Below, in pieces: positions 14,989-22,910 of a stretch of 24,659 bases of DNA. Within the stretch, counting starts at the first letter, position 1. The number at the start of each line of letters is the position of its first letter. Under the pieces are notes generated by a model. The model saw nothing but the letters and a program-made list of their open reading frames with translations, made no database searches and had not been told where the DNA came from. This DNA comes from an uncultured Actinomycetes bacterium (GTDB taxonomy: Bacteria > Actinomycetota > Actinomycetes > Nanopelagicales > Nanopelagicaceae), in NCBI GenBank assembly GCA_903891755.1, contig CAITFY010000079.1, positions 1 through 24,659 on the forward strand, written 5' to 3'. The translations under genes and the position numbers were made by a program.

Positions 14989-16753
14989 TCTCTTTAGCGA
15001 ACTGCTGGTTCACAACATGTCGTTTCACGGAGAGCTTGGCAGTGAGCTGACCATCTGCAATTGTGAAATCTTGCGGCAAGATTGTGAACTTACGAATCGA
15101 CTCAGCGCGACTCACTACTTTATTTGCCTCATCGACCGCGGCTTGAATGACATCAATAAGTGAAGGGTCAGATGTTAGTTCGGCAACAGATGTGCTCGCC
15201 TTCTTGTTGCTCGTTGCCCACGATTTGATGGCATCTGGATCTAAGGTGATGAGAGCTGCGATAAATGGTTTGTTATCTCCCACAACCATGCACTGGCTAA
15301 TCAACGGATGAGCACGCAAGCGATCTTCGAGTACTTCTGGTGCCACATTCTTTCCACCTGAGGTAACGATGATCTCCTTCTTGCGTCCCACGATGCTGAG
15401 ATAACCAGCATCATCGATTGCGCCAAGATCACCGCTCTTGAAATATCCATCTTCAGTCATGCACTCTTTGGTGGCTGCATCGTTATTCCAGTAGCCGTGC
15501 ATGATGACAGCGCCTTTGATCAGGACCTCTCCATCAGGTGCAATCTTGATGCGGGTACCCGGAATTGGACGACCGACCGAGCCGATTTTTTGAGCGGAAC
15601 GCACATTGAGCGAAGAAGCTGCCGTGGTTTCAGTTAAGCCGTAACCCTCGAGAATATTTATACCGGCACCTCTAAAGAAGTGTCCCAGGCGTGGGCTTAG
15701 CGGTGCGCCGCCTGAGATCGCAGCTTCAACTCGGCCACCAAGTCCAGTGCGAATCTTTGAGTAGACCAAGCGATCGAAGATTAAGTGGAGCGCCTTTGTT
15801 TGGAAGGTGATCTCGCCAGAATCCAAACCTTCAGAGTAGGCAATAGCAGTATCTGCAGCTTTCTTGAAAATCTTGGATTTTCCAGATTCGTGTGCCTTGT
15901 TCTCAGCGCTGTTGTAAACCTTTTCAAAGATGCGCGGAACTGCGAGCACGAGCGTTGGTTTAAATGTTCCAAGATCTTGTGGCAGGCGATTGATATCTTG
16001 GCAGTGAGCTAGATGAAGTCCAGCATGGATTGCGCCAAATTGAATCATGCGACCAAAGACGTGTGCGATTGGCAAGAAAAGCAATGTGGATCCACCTGGC
16101 TTTAAAAATTCAACGCGAGCGTAGAGAACGACGTTGCTGCATTCAGATAAGAAGTTGCCATGCGTGAAGGTGACGCCCTTGGGATTTCCGGTTGTGCCTG
16201 AGGTGTAAATCAGAGTCATAAAATCTTCAGGTCCAACTGCGTTGATTCGCTCTTCGACCGCTGAGTCAGGAATATCGCGCCCATCATGGACGAGAGTTGG
16301 AAGTGCATCTTCAGTGATTGTAAGAATCTCTTTGCATGTTGGTGGCAGAACTGGTTTGGCAAGCTGCGCCAAACTTGGTGATTCCACGATAAGTGCAACA
16401 GCACCTGAGTCACTCAGAATCCAGCGAACCTGCTCTGCGCTAGAGGTCTCATAGATGGGAACAGTTATTCCACCGCAGTAGATGATTGCAAAATCAAGAA
16501 CGGTCCACTCATAGCGAGTCTTCGCCATGATGGCGACGCGATCGCCCTTCTTCACTCCACGGGCAATTAAGCCTTTAGCCACGCTTCTGATCTCAAGATC
16601 GAACTCCACGGCGGTTACTGGCTGCCAGCCATTTCCAAGTGGGCGGGAGAGCAGGACGCGTCCTGGCTCTTTTGCTACCCGATCGGTGATGATGCTGGTG
16701 ATGTTCCCTGAGGTCGGGTGCGGCGACAATGCCGGCAGGTAGGTCTCAATCAT
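14969..16753 (-). CDS. Long-chain fatty-acid-CoA ligase (FadD15-like)
   Basis: A 594-residue adenylate-forming enzyme that activates long-chain fatty acids to acyl-CoA through an acyl-AMP. Seen are the P-loop YTSGTTGNPKGVTFTHGN (183-200), ILEGYGLTETTA near residue 380, the hinge GDLGAIDDAGYLSIVGRKKE and the C-terminal LTAKLSVKRH with its catalytic lysine. Length is typical. In mycobacteria the fadD15 gene also adjoins pimB. It is the first gene of an overlapping unit with the histidine kinase and response regulator, and its -10 sits six bases before the ATG. Confidence 0.93.
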   Translation of the reverse strand: MIETYLPALSPHPTSGNITSIITDRVAKEPGRVLLSRPLGNGWQPVTAVEFDLEIRSVAKGLIARGVKKGDRVAIMAKTRYEWTVLDFAIIYCGGITVPIYETSSAEQVRWILSDSGAVALIVESPSLAQLAKPVLPPTCKEILTITEDALPTLVHDGRDIPDSAVEERINAVGPEDFMTLIYTSGTTGNPKGVTFTHGNFLSECSNVVLYARVEFLKPGGSTLLFLPIAHVFGRMIQFGAIHAGLHLAHCQDINRLPQDLGTFKPTLVLAVPRIFEKVYNSAENKAHESGKSKIFKKAADTAIAYSEGLDSGEITFQTKALHLIFDRLVYSKIRTGLGGRVEAAISGGAPLSPRLGHFFRGAGINILEGYGLTETTAASSLNVRSAQKIGSVGRPIPGTRIKIAPDGEVLIKGAVIMHGYWNNDAATKECMTEDGYFKSGDLGAIDDAGYLSIVGRKKEIIVTSGGKNVAPEVLEDRLRAHPLISQCMVVGDNKPFIAALITLDPDAIKSWATSNKKASTSVAELTSDPSLIDVIQAAVDEANKVVSRAESIRKFTILPQDFTIADGQLTAKLSVKRHVVNQQFAKEIADLFG

Positions 16754-16759
16754 GCGAGA

Positions 16760-16765
16760 ACGCTA
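16760..16765 (-). promoter_or_regulatory. -10 hexamer of acyl-CoA ligase/two-component operon
   Basis: TAGCGT on the minus strand, six bases before the ATG at 16753. Confidence 0.5.
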
Positions 16766-16802
16766 GTGGGAAAGAGCCGAACTTTCATGGGCTAGGGCAA
16801 GG

Positions 16803-16808
16803 TAATCT
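16803..16808 (+). promoter_or_regulatory. -10 hexamer of glucokinase gene
   Basis: TAATCT followed by six bases and the GTG start at 16815. Confidence 0.55.
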
Positions 16809-16814
16809 TCGCAC

Positions 16815-17762
16815 GTGGAAAATTTGAGCATCGGCATTGATATCGGAGGAACCAAGGTCCTCGGTGGCGTTGTGGATTCTGCTGGAAATATTCTCACCAC
16901 TCACCGTGAAGACACGCCTAAAGCTGGCGGAAGCGCACTGACCCAAACAATTATCGGCGTCGCTCAAGAATTGCTCTCCCAATTTCCTGCAACTTCAGTC
17001 GGAATTTCAGCTGCTGGATTCGTCTCATCAGATCGCCAGACCATGCTCGCAACTCCAAATATCGCTGATTGGAATGGTGTAAATCTCCAGTTAGAAATTT
17101 CTCGCGAGATTAACCTCCCGATCGTTATCGAAAATGATGCAAATGCCGCTGCGTGGGGCGAGGCAATCTACGGCGCTGGCCGCGGTGAGAGTGAATTAAT
17201 GATGGTCACCGTTGGAACTGGAATTGGTGGCGGACTTGTAAATAATGGCGCGCTCTACCGAGGAGCATTTGGAGTTGCCGCAGAGTTCGGACATATGCGC
17301 CTGGTTCCTGGCGGACACAAATGTGGTTGTGGAGCTTTTGGTTGTTTTGAACAATATGCATCTGGCACCGCGCTACACCGCCATCTCTTAGAAGCGATCG
17401 AAAAAGATCCATCTCGCGCCGCAGCATTGCTGGCTCGCGGTGATGGCACCATAGAGGGAATTAAAGGAAATCACATTACTGATGCAGCTCGTGAAGGTGA
17501 TCCACTTGCGGTCGAAGCCTTCAACACCACTGGTGATTGGTTAGGCGCGGGAATCGCATCAATCTGTGTGATTGTTGATCCTGCATGCGTTGTAATCGGT
17601 GGTGGAGTGATTGATGCTGGCGATTTGTTGATGACGCCAACTCGCGCCGCGATTGAGAAATACATGCCTTTTAGCGGCAAGCACCCTGCACCAAAGGTAT
17701 TAGTTGCAGAACTTGGAAATGATGCAGGGCTCGTTGGCGTTGCTGATTTGGCAAGACGTTAA
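16815..17762 (+). CDS. ROK-family glucokinase
   Basis: A 315-residue ROK sugar kinase. The ATP site is IGIDIGGTKVLGGVVD (6-21), the catalytic aspartate is D108 in ENDANAAAWGE, a second ATP motif is VGTGIGGGLV, and the zinc site is EFGH (H160) with CGCGAFGC (C170, C172, C177) before FEQYASG. It is 2-3 residues from the usual GlkA length and has no DNA-binding domain, so it is an enzyme and not a repressor. Glucose is the expected substrate. It is divergent from the acyl-CoA ligase and ends 4 bases before the hydrolase stop on the other strand. Confidence 0.9.
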   Translation: MENLSIGIDIGGTKVLGGVVDSAGNILTTHREDTPKAGGSALTQTIIGVAQELLSQFPATSVGISAAGFVSSDRQTMLATPNIADWNGVNLQLEISREINLPIVIENDANAAAWGEAIYGAGRGESELMMVTVGTGIGGGLVNNGALYRGAFGVAAEFGHMRLVPGGHKCGCGAFGCFEQYASGTALHRHLLEAIEKDPSRAAALLARGDGTIEGIKGNHITDAAREGDPLAVEAFNTTGDWLGAGIASICVIVDPACVVIGGGVIDAGDLLMTPTRAAIEKYMPFSGKHPAPKVLVAELGNDAGLVGVADLARR

Positions 17763-17765
17763 CTT

Positions 17766-18887
17766 TTAAACTTCTGCTCCATCGTCAAAGTCATCTTCAT
17801 TGCGCGCCAAGCGAATAATTGAAGCGATTACGCCACCAATAAAGAGTAAGACGCCTGGCCATGGCCCAGTTCCAAAGAATGAGAATCCTGTGGTGTACTC
17901 GAGAAGCAGGTAAGCCGGGCCGCCGATTAAGCAGGCAAGCGCGATGCGTGCTGATTGATCAACTTCAGGCAACGTGGGATTTGGATGCTCGAAGTGTTCA
18001 TCTTCCATGCGGTCTAACTCATCGAGATATGTTGTCGGCGCCGATTCATCGAGTGAGAGTTGCGAAACGATGGATTCAAATTCCGCATCAATCAGTTGAT
18101 CTTCATCGCTCTGATTTGCAGCTTCAAATTCACCACTCAAAACATCGTGTAGATATTCAACGCTCTCCGCGATTAAATCCTCAACTTCGTAATCGAGTGA
18201 GACATTATGGAATGAACGCTCAAAGATGATCTCTCGGATGCTGGGGGAGGAGACGTTGTCGATGATTGTGTGGCTACAACTTGGATTGACCACATGATCA
18301 TTGATGGAGTAACCAATAAGGATGGGAAGGTCTACTAAATAGAGATCTCGTTCAACGATTTTCCACAGTGAGCGCAATGAATCCAAAGCTTTCAGTGGAA
18401 GCCGGGCATATCCGTGAACCGGAGCTCCAGGTTTAGCGACATCACTTGGTCCACCTTTGACCGAAGATAAGAGGCGTTTGAGAACTGGAAGCGTTTTGAA
18501 GAATTTTCGATCATCGTAAATAGAGGGGTTGAGAAGAAGGAGTCCCTCGATTTCACTGCCACGAACCTGAGCCAATTTGAGTGCCAATGCACTACCCACT
18601 GAGAACCCGGCGACAAAGACTCGATCACAATTGGCAGACAATCTCAGAAAGGCAGATTCAACCGAGTCATACCAGTCCTGCCAGGTGCTCTCGTTGAGAT
18701 CTTGCCACCTGGTTCCATGACCTGCGATACGCGGGACGCTCACGGTGAAGCCAGCCTCATGAATGCCCTGCGCCCATGGGAGCACGGATGCGGGGGAGCC
18801 TGTGAAGCCGTGAAGCATCAAAACCCCGGTTTTCCCTCCAGAGGGCCCAGAAAGGTAAAAACTCTCCGAGTTTGCAATATTGCTCAC
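17766..18887 (-). CDS. Alpha/beta hydrolase fused to a C-terminal membrane tail
   Basis: Residues 1-252 form a carboxylesterase or monoacylglycerol-lipase-like alpha/beta hydrolase: VLMLHGFTGSP (22-32), nucleophile S96 in GFSVGS, D197 in YSINDHVV, and H227 in SFHNVS complete a triad. Residues 253-373 are an acidic linker (DAEFESIVSQL, DEHFEHPNPTLPEVD), two hydrophobic segments (about 313-330 and 344-361) and an acidic end (DDFDDGAEV). I recall a small stand-alone actinobacterial membrane protein with the same features, so this looks like a fusion. The GTG start has only a weak upstream hexamer. PlsC is divergent next door. Confidence 0.85.
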   Translation of the reverse strand: MSNIANSESFYLSGPSGGKTGVLMLHGFTGSPASVLPWAQGIHEAGFTVSVPRIAGHGTRWQDLNESTWQDWYDSVESAFLRLSANCDRVFVAGFSVGSALALKLAQVRGSEIEGLLLLNPSIYDDRKFFKTLPVLKRLLSSVKGGPSDVAKPGAPVHGYARLPLKALDSLRSLWKIVERDLYLVDLPILIGYSINDHVVNPSCSHTIIDNVSSPSIREIIFERSFHNVSLDYEVEDLIAESVEYLHDVLSGEFEAANQSDEDQLIDAEFESIVSQLSLDESAPTTYLDELDRMEDEHFEHPNPTLPEVDQSARIALACLIGGPAYLLLEYTTGFSFFGTGPWPGVLLFIGGVIASIIRLARNEDDFDDGAEV

Positions 18888-18920
18888 GCTCAGATGGTGT
18901 CACAGAGTGGCCTTTAACCC

Positions 18921-18929
18921 CTAAATTAG
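18921..18929. promoter_or_regulatory. Possible shared divergent -10 region, hydrolase / plsC
   Basis: CTAAATTAG contains TAAATT on the plus strand and TAATTT on the minus strand, so one palindromic segment could serve both genes. Spacing is not decisive, because plsC also has a good Shine-Dalgarno and a leader of about 50 bases. Tentative. Confidence 0.25.
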
Positions 18930-18970
18930 ACCCCTGACGTTTTAAGTGGCGTCGCAAAGAGAATCAGGTG

Positions 18971-18977
18971 AGGAGGT
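18971..18977 (+). promoter_or_regulatory. Strong Shine-Dalgarno of plsC
   Basis: AGGAGGT, five bases before the ATG at 18983. It stands out because most gene starts in this window have no ribosome-binding site. Confidence 0.8.
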
Positions 18978-18982
18978 AAGGC

Positions 18983-19675
18983 ATGGCATATACATTCTTG
19001 AAGTCATTTCTGACCCCGATCCTCATGGTGCTCTTTCGTCCCAAGGTAACTGGCTTACGCCATGTCCCAAACCTTGGCCCAGTCATCATCGCCTCCAATC
19101 ACCTCTCCTTTAGCGACTCGGTCTTTATGCCGTTGGTCGTCCCACGCAAAGTTACCTTTATGGCGAAGAGTGAATATTTCACATCACCTGGCATCAAAGG
19201 GTTCATCAAGAAAATTACATTTCAAGCCTTGGGCCAAGTACCAGTTGATCGCTCAGGTGGACGTCGCAGCGAGGCTGCGATTCGTACCGGGCTAAAACTT
19301 CTTGAAGAAGGTAATTGCATCGGAATTTATCCAGAGGGTACGCGCTCACCTGATGGTCGTCTCTACAAAGGACGCACCGGTATCGCGCGCATGGCTATTG
19401 ATTCAGGAGCTCCAGTAGTTCCGGTCGCAATGTTTAACACCGCTGAAATTCAGCCAACGGGTCAAGTTGTTCCGAAGGTCCGTCGAGTTGAGATGGTCTT
19501 TGGAGAGCCTATGTATTTCAATGGCGATTCCAGCGACCTCACTCTTTTGCGTCAAGTCACCGATGAGATCATGCAAGGCATTCAGAAGATCTCAGGTCAG
19601 GTCTATGTTGATACATATGCCTCTGATGCGAAGAACGCGATTGCTGCAGAGTTAAAGAAGCAAGAAGAGAACTAA
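18983..19675 (+). CDS. 1-acylglycerol-3-phosphate O-acyltransferase (PlsC family)
   Basis: A 230-residue membrane-associated acyltransferase. Motif I is NHLSFSD (N39, H40, D45), motif II surrounds FMAKSEYF, motif III is YPEGTRSPDG (E118-R121) and motif IV is VVPVAM. The family transfers a fatty acyl group to lysophosphatidic acid, giving phosphatidic acid for phospholipids. It belongs to the same envelope neighbourhood as the PimB-like enzyme, as in mycobacteria. Its stop overlaps that of the convergent nuclease gene by four bases. Confidence 0.9.
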   Translation: MAYTFLKSFLTPILMVLFRPKVTGLRHVPNLGPVIIASNHLSFSDSVFMPLVVPRKVTFMAKSEYFTSPGIKGFIKKITFQALGQVPVDRSGGRRSEAAIRTGLKLLEEGNCIGIYPEGTRSPDGRLYKGRTGIARMAIDSGAPVVPVAMFNTAEIQPTGQVVPKVRRVEMVFGEPMYFNGDSSDLTLLRQVTDEIMQGIQKISGQVYVDTYASDAKNAIAAELKKQEEN

Positions 19676-20346
19676 CCGTTCCCTAAAACTTCCCTTCTGG
19701 AAGATACATAATCACAGACCGAGCAACCATCTTTTGATGGTGGGCATTCTCCTTGAACCATGCGGACTAAATCAGATAAGCGCTCTTGAAGAGCAATGGG
19801 GTTGCGCTCTGCAGGAAACCATGAGCTATTAACGCGATATCCAAAGCCAGTTGTTAAGTTACCTGAGGCGCGATCAAGTGACCAGGTGTAGAGACCGATT
19901 AATGAGATCTTCTTAGGATCATCTTTCTGCGGGTTCTCGAGGCTAAAGGCATATGCCTCAAGTTGTGGGGCATAGAAAGTGCTCTTGTCGTAATCCTTCT
20001 TCTGCAATTTGCAATCGATGATTCCAAAAGTTCCATCTGCAAACTCAAGAAGTAAGTCGTACTTGCCGCGAATGAAGAGTCCTGAATCAACCCCATCAAC
20101 AACAATATTCTTTGAGGCAACCCAACCACCGTGTGAGTGGACGCGACCTTCTGGAAGATCAGGGTGCATATCTGAAGTCTTTGCGCCGATGAAGTAACGC
20201 TCCTGCATATCGGCTAAATCGCCGATGAGAGGCATCTGAATTGGGGCTGCAACAGAGTGGTTGTACTGGAGCCAGAGACAACGGTGGCAATCGCCCCAGG
20301 CATATGTCAGGTGGCTTGGACTAATAGCGGCGCGTGGTTCGCCCAT
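19672..20346 (-). CDS. PD-(D/E)XK nuclease, Cas4/RecB-like, with probable Fe-S cysteines
   Basis: A 224-residue protein with the RecB-type nuclease core: D97 (GKYDLLLEF), D111-C-K113 (IIDCKLQ), and the QLxxY motif Q128-Y132 (APQLEAYAF). Cysteines at 20 and 23 (GDCHRCLWLQY) and at 201, 208 and 211 (CPPSKDGCSVC) bracket the core, as in Cas4 and AddB where they hold a 4Fe-4S cluster. No helicase domain and no cas genes accompany it. It may act in DNA repair, but the role is unknown. The ATG at 20346 is chosen; no clear -10 was found. Confidence 0.82.
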   Translation of the reverse strand: MGEPRAAISPSHLTYAWGDCHRCLWLQYNHSVAAPIQMPLIGDLADMQERYFIGAKTSDMHPDLPEGRVHSHGGWVASKNIVVDGVDSGLFIRGKYDLLLEFADGTFGIIDCKLQKKDYDKSTFYAPQLEAYAFSLENPQKDDPKKISLIGLYTWSLDRASGNLTTGFGYRVNSSWFPAERNPIALQERLSDLVRMVQGECPPSKDGCSVCDYVSSRREVLGNG

Positions 20347-20444
20347 GGTGACCTACTTTTCTCGGAATCAATTATTTGTAGGTGAAGTCTGTACTAAAGA
20401 GGTGACAGTCGCACTACTCGGCACGAATATTTGCGACCAGAAAG

Positions 20445-21095
20445 TTAAGAGTGGAGAACTGAGTTAATAAAGGTAAAGATTCCAAGCCCAATCATTACCG
20501 CACCGCCACCAAAGCGAAGGCGTTCTAATCGGTGAGGAACCGAGGAGAGCCAGCCGCGCATAGTTCCGGCAATCACGCCCCACATGCCATCAGAGAGGAG
20601 AGCGATGATGCAGAAGATCGTTCCCAGCAGCAGGAGCTGGGAGACCAGATGGCCTTTGGGGCGATCCACAAACTGGGGGAGGATCGCAGCAAAGAAGACC
20701 AGGGTCTTGGGATTGAGAACTCCGACCATGAAACCTTCAAAAATTGTCTTCTTGATGGAGGGTTTACCGCCGCTTACATTTGTCATGGATTCGGCATGCT
20801 CCTTGACGTGGCGTAGCGCGTCGATGCCGAGGTATATCAGGTAGAAAGCGCCTAGCCACTGCACGCCTATGAAGGCAAGGTGAAAGCGCTGCAAGACTGG
20901 GCCAAGCCCCACGGCCACGACGACTGAGATTATGAACTCACCCAGAACATTGCCCAGAACGGTCGCCAAGGCGACAGTGCGGCCCCAGGCGATAGCTCTG
21001 GCGATGGTGAAGAGCACGCTCGGCCCAGGTGCCCAAATAATGAGCGTGGTAGCTACCACGTACTCCCAGATTTTGGTCGGAATGATCAAAGTCAC
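20445..21095 (-). CDS. LysE/RhtB-family amino-acid exporter
   Basis: A 216-residue inner-membrane protein with about six hydrophobic segments and the family's N-terminal motif APGPSVLFTIARAIAWGR (22-39), followed by GNVLGEFI and later FMVGVLNPKTLVFFAAILPQF. These proteins export amino acids or related small metabolites; the substrate is not readable. The GTG start lies six bases after TACCCT on the minus strand. It is divergent from padR, and two palindromic sites lie between them. Confidence 0.9.
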   Translation of the reverse strand: MTLIIPTKIWEYVVATTLIIWAPGPSVLFTIARAIAWGRTVALATVLGNVLGEFIISVVVAVGLGPVLQRFHLAFIGVQWLGAFYLIYLGIDALRHVKEHAESMTNVSGGKPSIKKTIFEGFMVGVLNPKTLVFFAAILPQFVDRPKGHLVSQLLLLGTIFCIIALLSDGMWGVIAGTMRGWLSSVPHRLERLRFGGGAVMIGLGIFTFINSVLHS

Positions 21096-21101
21096 GCCCC
21101 G

Positions 21102-21107
21102 AGGGTA
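21102..21107 (-). promoter_or_regulatory. -10 hexamer of LysE exporter gene
   Basis: TACCCT on the minus strand, six bases before the GTG start at 21095. Confidence 0.5.
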
Positions 21108-21140
21108 CTTCAGGCGGGCAATTTGCGGTGGACAATTTTG

Positions 21141-21153
21141 TATCGACTCGATA
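21141..21153. promoter_or_regulatory. Operator-like palindrome 1 upstream of padR
   Basis: TATCGACTCGATA, a perfect 13-bp palindrome about one base. It is identical to site 2 except for the centre. The centres are 28 bases apart. It lies just upstream of the putative padR -35. Confidence 0.7.
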
Positions 21154-21168
21154 GGTTACGTCTCGTTA

Positions 21169-21181
21169 TATCGAATCGATA
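21169..21181. promoter_or_regulatory. Operator-like palindrome 2 upstream of padR
   Basis: TATCGAATCGATA, perfect apart from the central base. It lies between the putative padR -35 (TTACGT, 21156-21161) and overlaps the -10 (TAGATT, 21180-21185), where a bound repressor would block the promoter. Autoregulation by PadR is the simplest idea. Confidence 0.7.
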
Positions 21182-21226
21182 GATTGAATCGTTACATCAT
21201 CAGAGAGAAAGAGTCGGAGTCCAAAG

Positions 21227-21769
21227 ATGCGCTCACGCAGTGAATCCCTTGAGTTCGCCCTTCTGGGCGTCCTCAGCCAGGGTCCACTTCATGGGTATGA
21301 ACTTCGCAAGCGGATGACCGCAATTTATGGCCCATTTCGCGCCCTCTCATTCTCTGTCCTCTACCCACAACTTCATCGCATGTTGGAGGCTGGGGTTATT
21401 CAGGAGAGCGTTTCAGAAGAGGTCGGTGGAAGCCGTCGCTCCCGAATCGTTTATGCAATTACCGACTTAGGTCGCGCTCGCTTTGATGCAATCTCATCAA
21501 GTAGCGAACCAGACAGTTGGGAAGATGAGAGCTTTGAAGTTCGTTTTGCATTCTTTGGCCCAACGCCACAACGCAATCGACTCCAAATCCTCGAAGGTCG
21601 TCACGACAAGTTAACTGAGAAGGCGAAAATCCTGCGCAGCGAACTTGAAAAGTCACCTGAAGGAATCGACCGATATTTAGTTGAGTGGCGTCGTCACTCA
21701 TTGGAATCTGCCGAGCGAGAGATCGCTTGGTTACAAGAAATGATCAATACCGAAAGGAAGTCCTCGTGA
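21227..21769 (+). CDS. PadR-family transcriptional regulator
   Basis: A 180-residue regulator with an N-terminal winged helix (ESLEFALLGVLSQGPLHGYELRKRM and SVLYPQLHRMLEAGVI; about 6-85) and a C-terminal helical dimer domain (about 110-175). PadR proteins are usually repressors. The gene directly precedes inositol-phosphate synthase, with its TGA overlapping that gene's GTG (21766-21769). A PadR gene in this position is typical of actinobacteria, e.g. mycobacteria. GGAG seven bases before the ATG gives a normal ribosome site, unlike most genes here. Confidence 0.92.
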   Translation: MRSRSESLEFALLGVLSQGPLHGYELRKRMTAIYGPFRALSFSVLYPQLHRMLEAGVIQESVSEEVGGSRRSRIVYAITDLGRARFDAISSSSEPDSWEDESFEVRFAFFGPTPQRNRLQILEGRHDKLTEKAKILRSELEKSPEGIDRYLVEWRRHSLESAEREIAWLQEMINTERKSS

Positions 21770-22854
21770 CCGAAAGTAAAGAGATCCGCGTAGCGATTAT
21801 CGGCGTAGGAAACTGCGCAAACTCGCTCATCCAAGGCGTGACGTATTACAAGGATGCGGCAGCAGATGTCGAAATCCCTGGCCTTATGCACGCAGTCCTT
21901 GGTGGTTACCATGTTCGCGACGTGAATTTCGTTGCTGCATTTGATGTTGATGCCAAGAAGGTTGGGCTAGACATGGCTGATGCGATGTGGGCTTCCGAGA
22001 ACAACACAATTAAGTTCTGCGATGTCGCCCAGACCGGCGTCGTCGTACAACGTGGACATACCCTTGATGGACTTGGTCGCTACTACCGCGAGACCATCGT
22101 TGAATCAGCAGAGACACCAGTTGATATCGTCGCAACTCTTAAAGAGCGCAAGGTCGATGTATTGATCTGCTACCTCCCAGTTGGTTCCGAAGAAGCAGCT
22201 AAGTACTACGCACAATGCGCAATTGATGCAGGCGTGGCTTTCGTTAACGCACTTCCTGTCTTTATCGCTTCAGACCCAGTCTGGGCAGATAAGTTCACAA
22301 AGGCTGGATTGCCAATCGTTGGAGATGACATCAAGTCACAGGTCGGTGCAACAATCACACACCGCATCATGGCTAAGTTGTTCCAAGATCGTGGCGTTCA
22401 CCTAGATCGCACCTACCAACTCAACGTTGGTGGAAACATGGACTTCAAGAACATGTTAGAGCGCGATCGCCTTGAGTCAAAGAAGATTTCAAAGACCCAA
22501 TCAGTAACTTCACAACTTGATCACGATATGGGCGCAAAGAATGTTCACATCGGACCATCGGATTACATCCCATGGCTGGATGATCGCAAGTGGGCCTATG
22601 TTCGCCTCGAGGGTCGCGCATTCGGCGATGTCCCGCTAAACCTCGAATACAAGCTCGAAGTATGGGATTCACCAAACTCAGCAGGAGTCATCATCGACGC
22701 ACTTCGTTGCGCCAAGATTGCTCTTGATCGTGGAATCGGTGGACCGTTGCTCTCACCTTCAAGCTACTTCATGAAGTCCCCACCAGTTCAATACACAGAT
22801 GAGATTGCTCATTCTCGTGTTGAAGAGTTCATTGCTGGAACAGTAGAGCGCTAA
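21766..22854 (+). CDS. ino1: Inositol-3-phosphate synthase
   Basis: A 362-residue NAD-dependent enzyme that makes inositol phosphate from glucose-6-phosphate, the first step towards phosphatidylinositol. Seen are the Rossmann motif IGVGNCANSLIQG (11-23), VGDDIKSQVGAT, NVGGNMDFKNM, SKKISKTQSV and the conserved C-terminus. The GTG at 21766 is preferred over an upstream in-frame start at 21685, which would overlap padR by 85 bases. AGGA precedes it. It ends in a strong bidirectional terminator. In this window it is the likely supplier of inositol for the PimB-like enzyme. Confidence 0.95.
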   Translation: MTESKEIRVAIIGVGNCANSLIQGVTYYKDAAADVEIPGLMHAVLGGYHVRDVNFVAAFDVDAKKVGLDMADAMWASENNTIKFCDVAQTGVVVQRGHTLDGLGRYYRETIVESAETPVDIVATLKERKVDVLICYLPVGSEEAAKYYAQCAIDAGVAFVNALPVFIASDPVWADKFTKAGLPIVGDDIKSQVGATITHRIMAKLFQDRGVHLDRTYQLNVGGNMDFKNMLERDRLESKKISKTQSVTSQLDHDMGAKNVHIGPSDYIPWLDDRKWAYVRLEGRAFGDVPLNLEYKLEVWDSPNSAGVIIDALRCAKIALDRGIGGPLLSPSSYFMKSPPVQYTDEIAHSRVEEFIAGTVER

Positions 22855-22866
22855 GCCAGATTAATT

Positions 22867-22900
22867 AAAAAGGCCCGCATCGATTGATGCGGGCCTTTTT
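22867..22900. terminator. Bidirectional intrinsic terminator between ino1 and nickel/cobalt transporter
   Basis: AAAAAGGCCCGCATC, a 4-base loop, then GATGCGGGCCTTTTT. The 10 GC-rich base pairs extend into an A/T tract on each side, so it can stop transcription from either direction. It is the only clear intrinsic terminator in the window. Confidence 0.93.
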
Positions 22901-22910
22901 CAATTCCAAT

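Noticed and set aside
21685..21765. Upstream start for inositol-phosphate synthase
   Set aside because: It would overlap padR by 85 bases. The GTG at 21766 forms the typical 4-base overlap and gives a normal-length protein.
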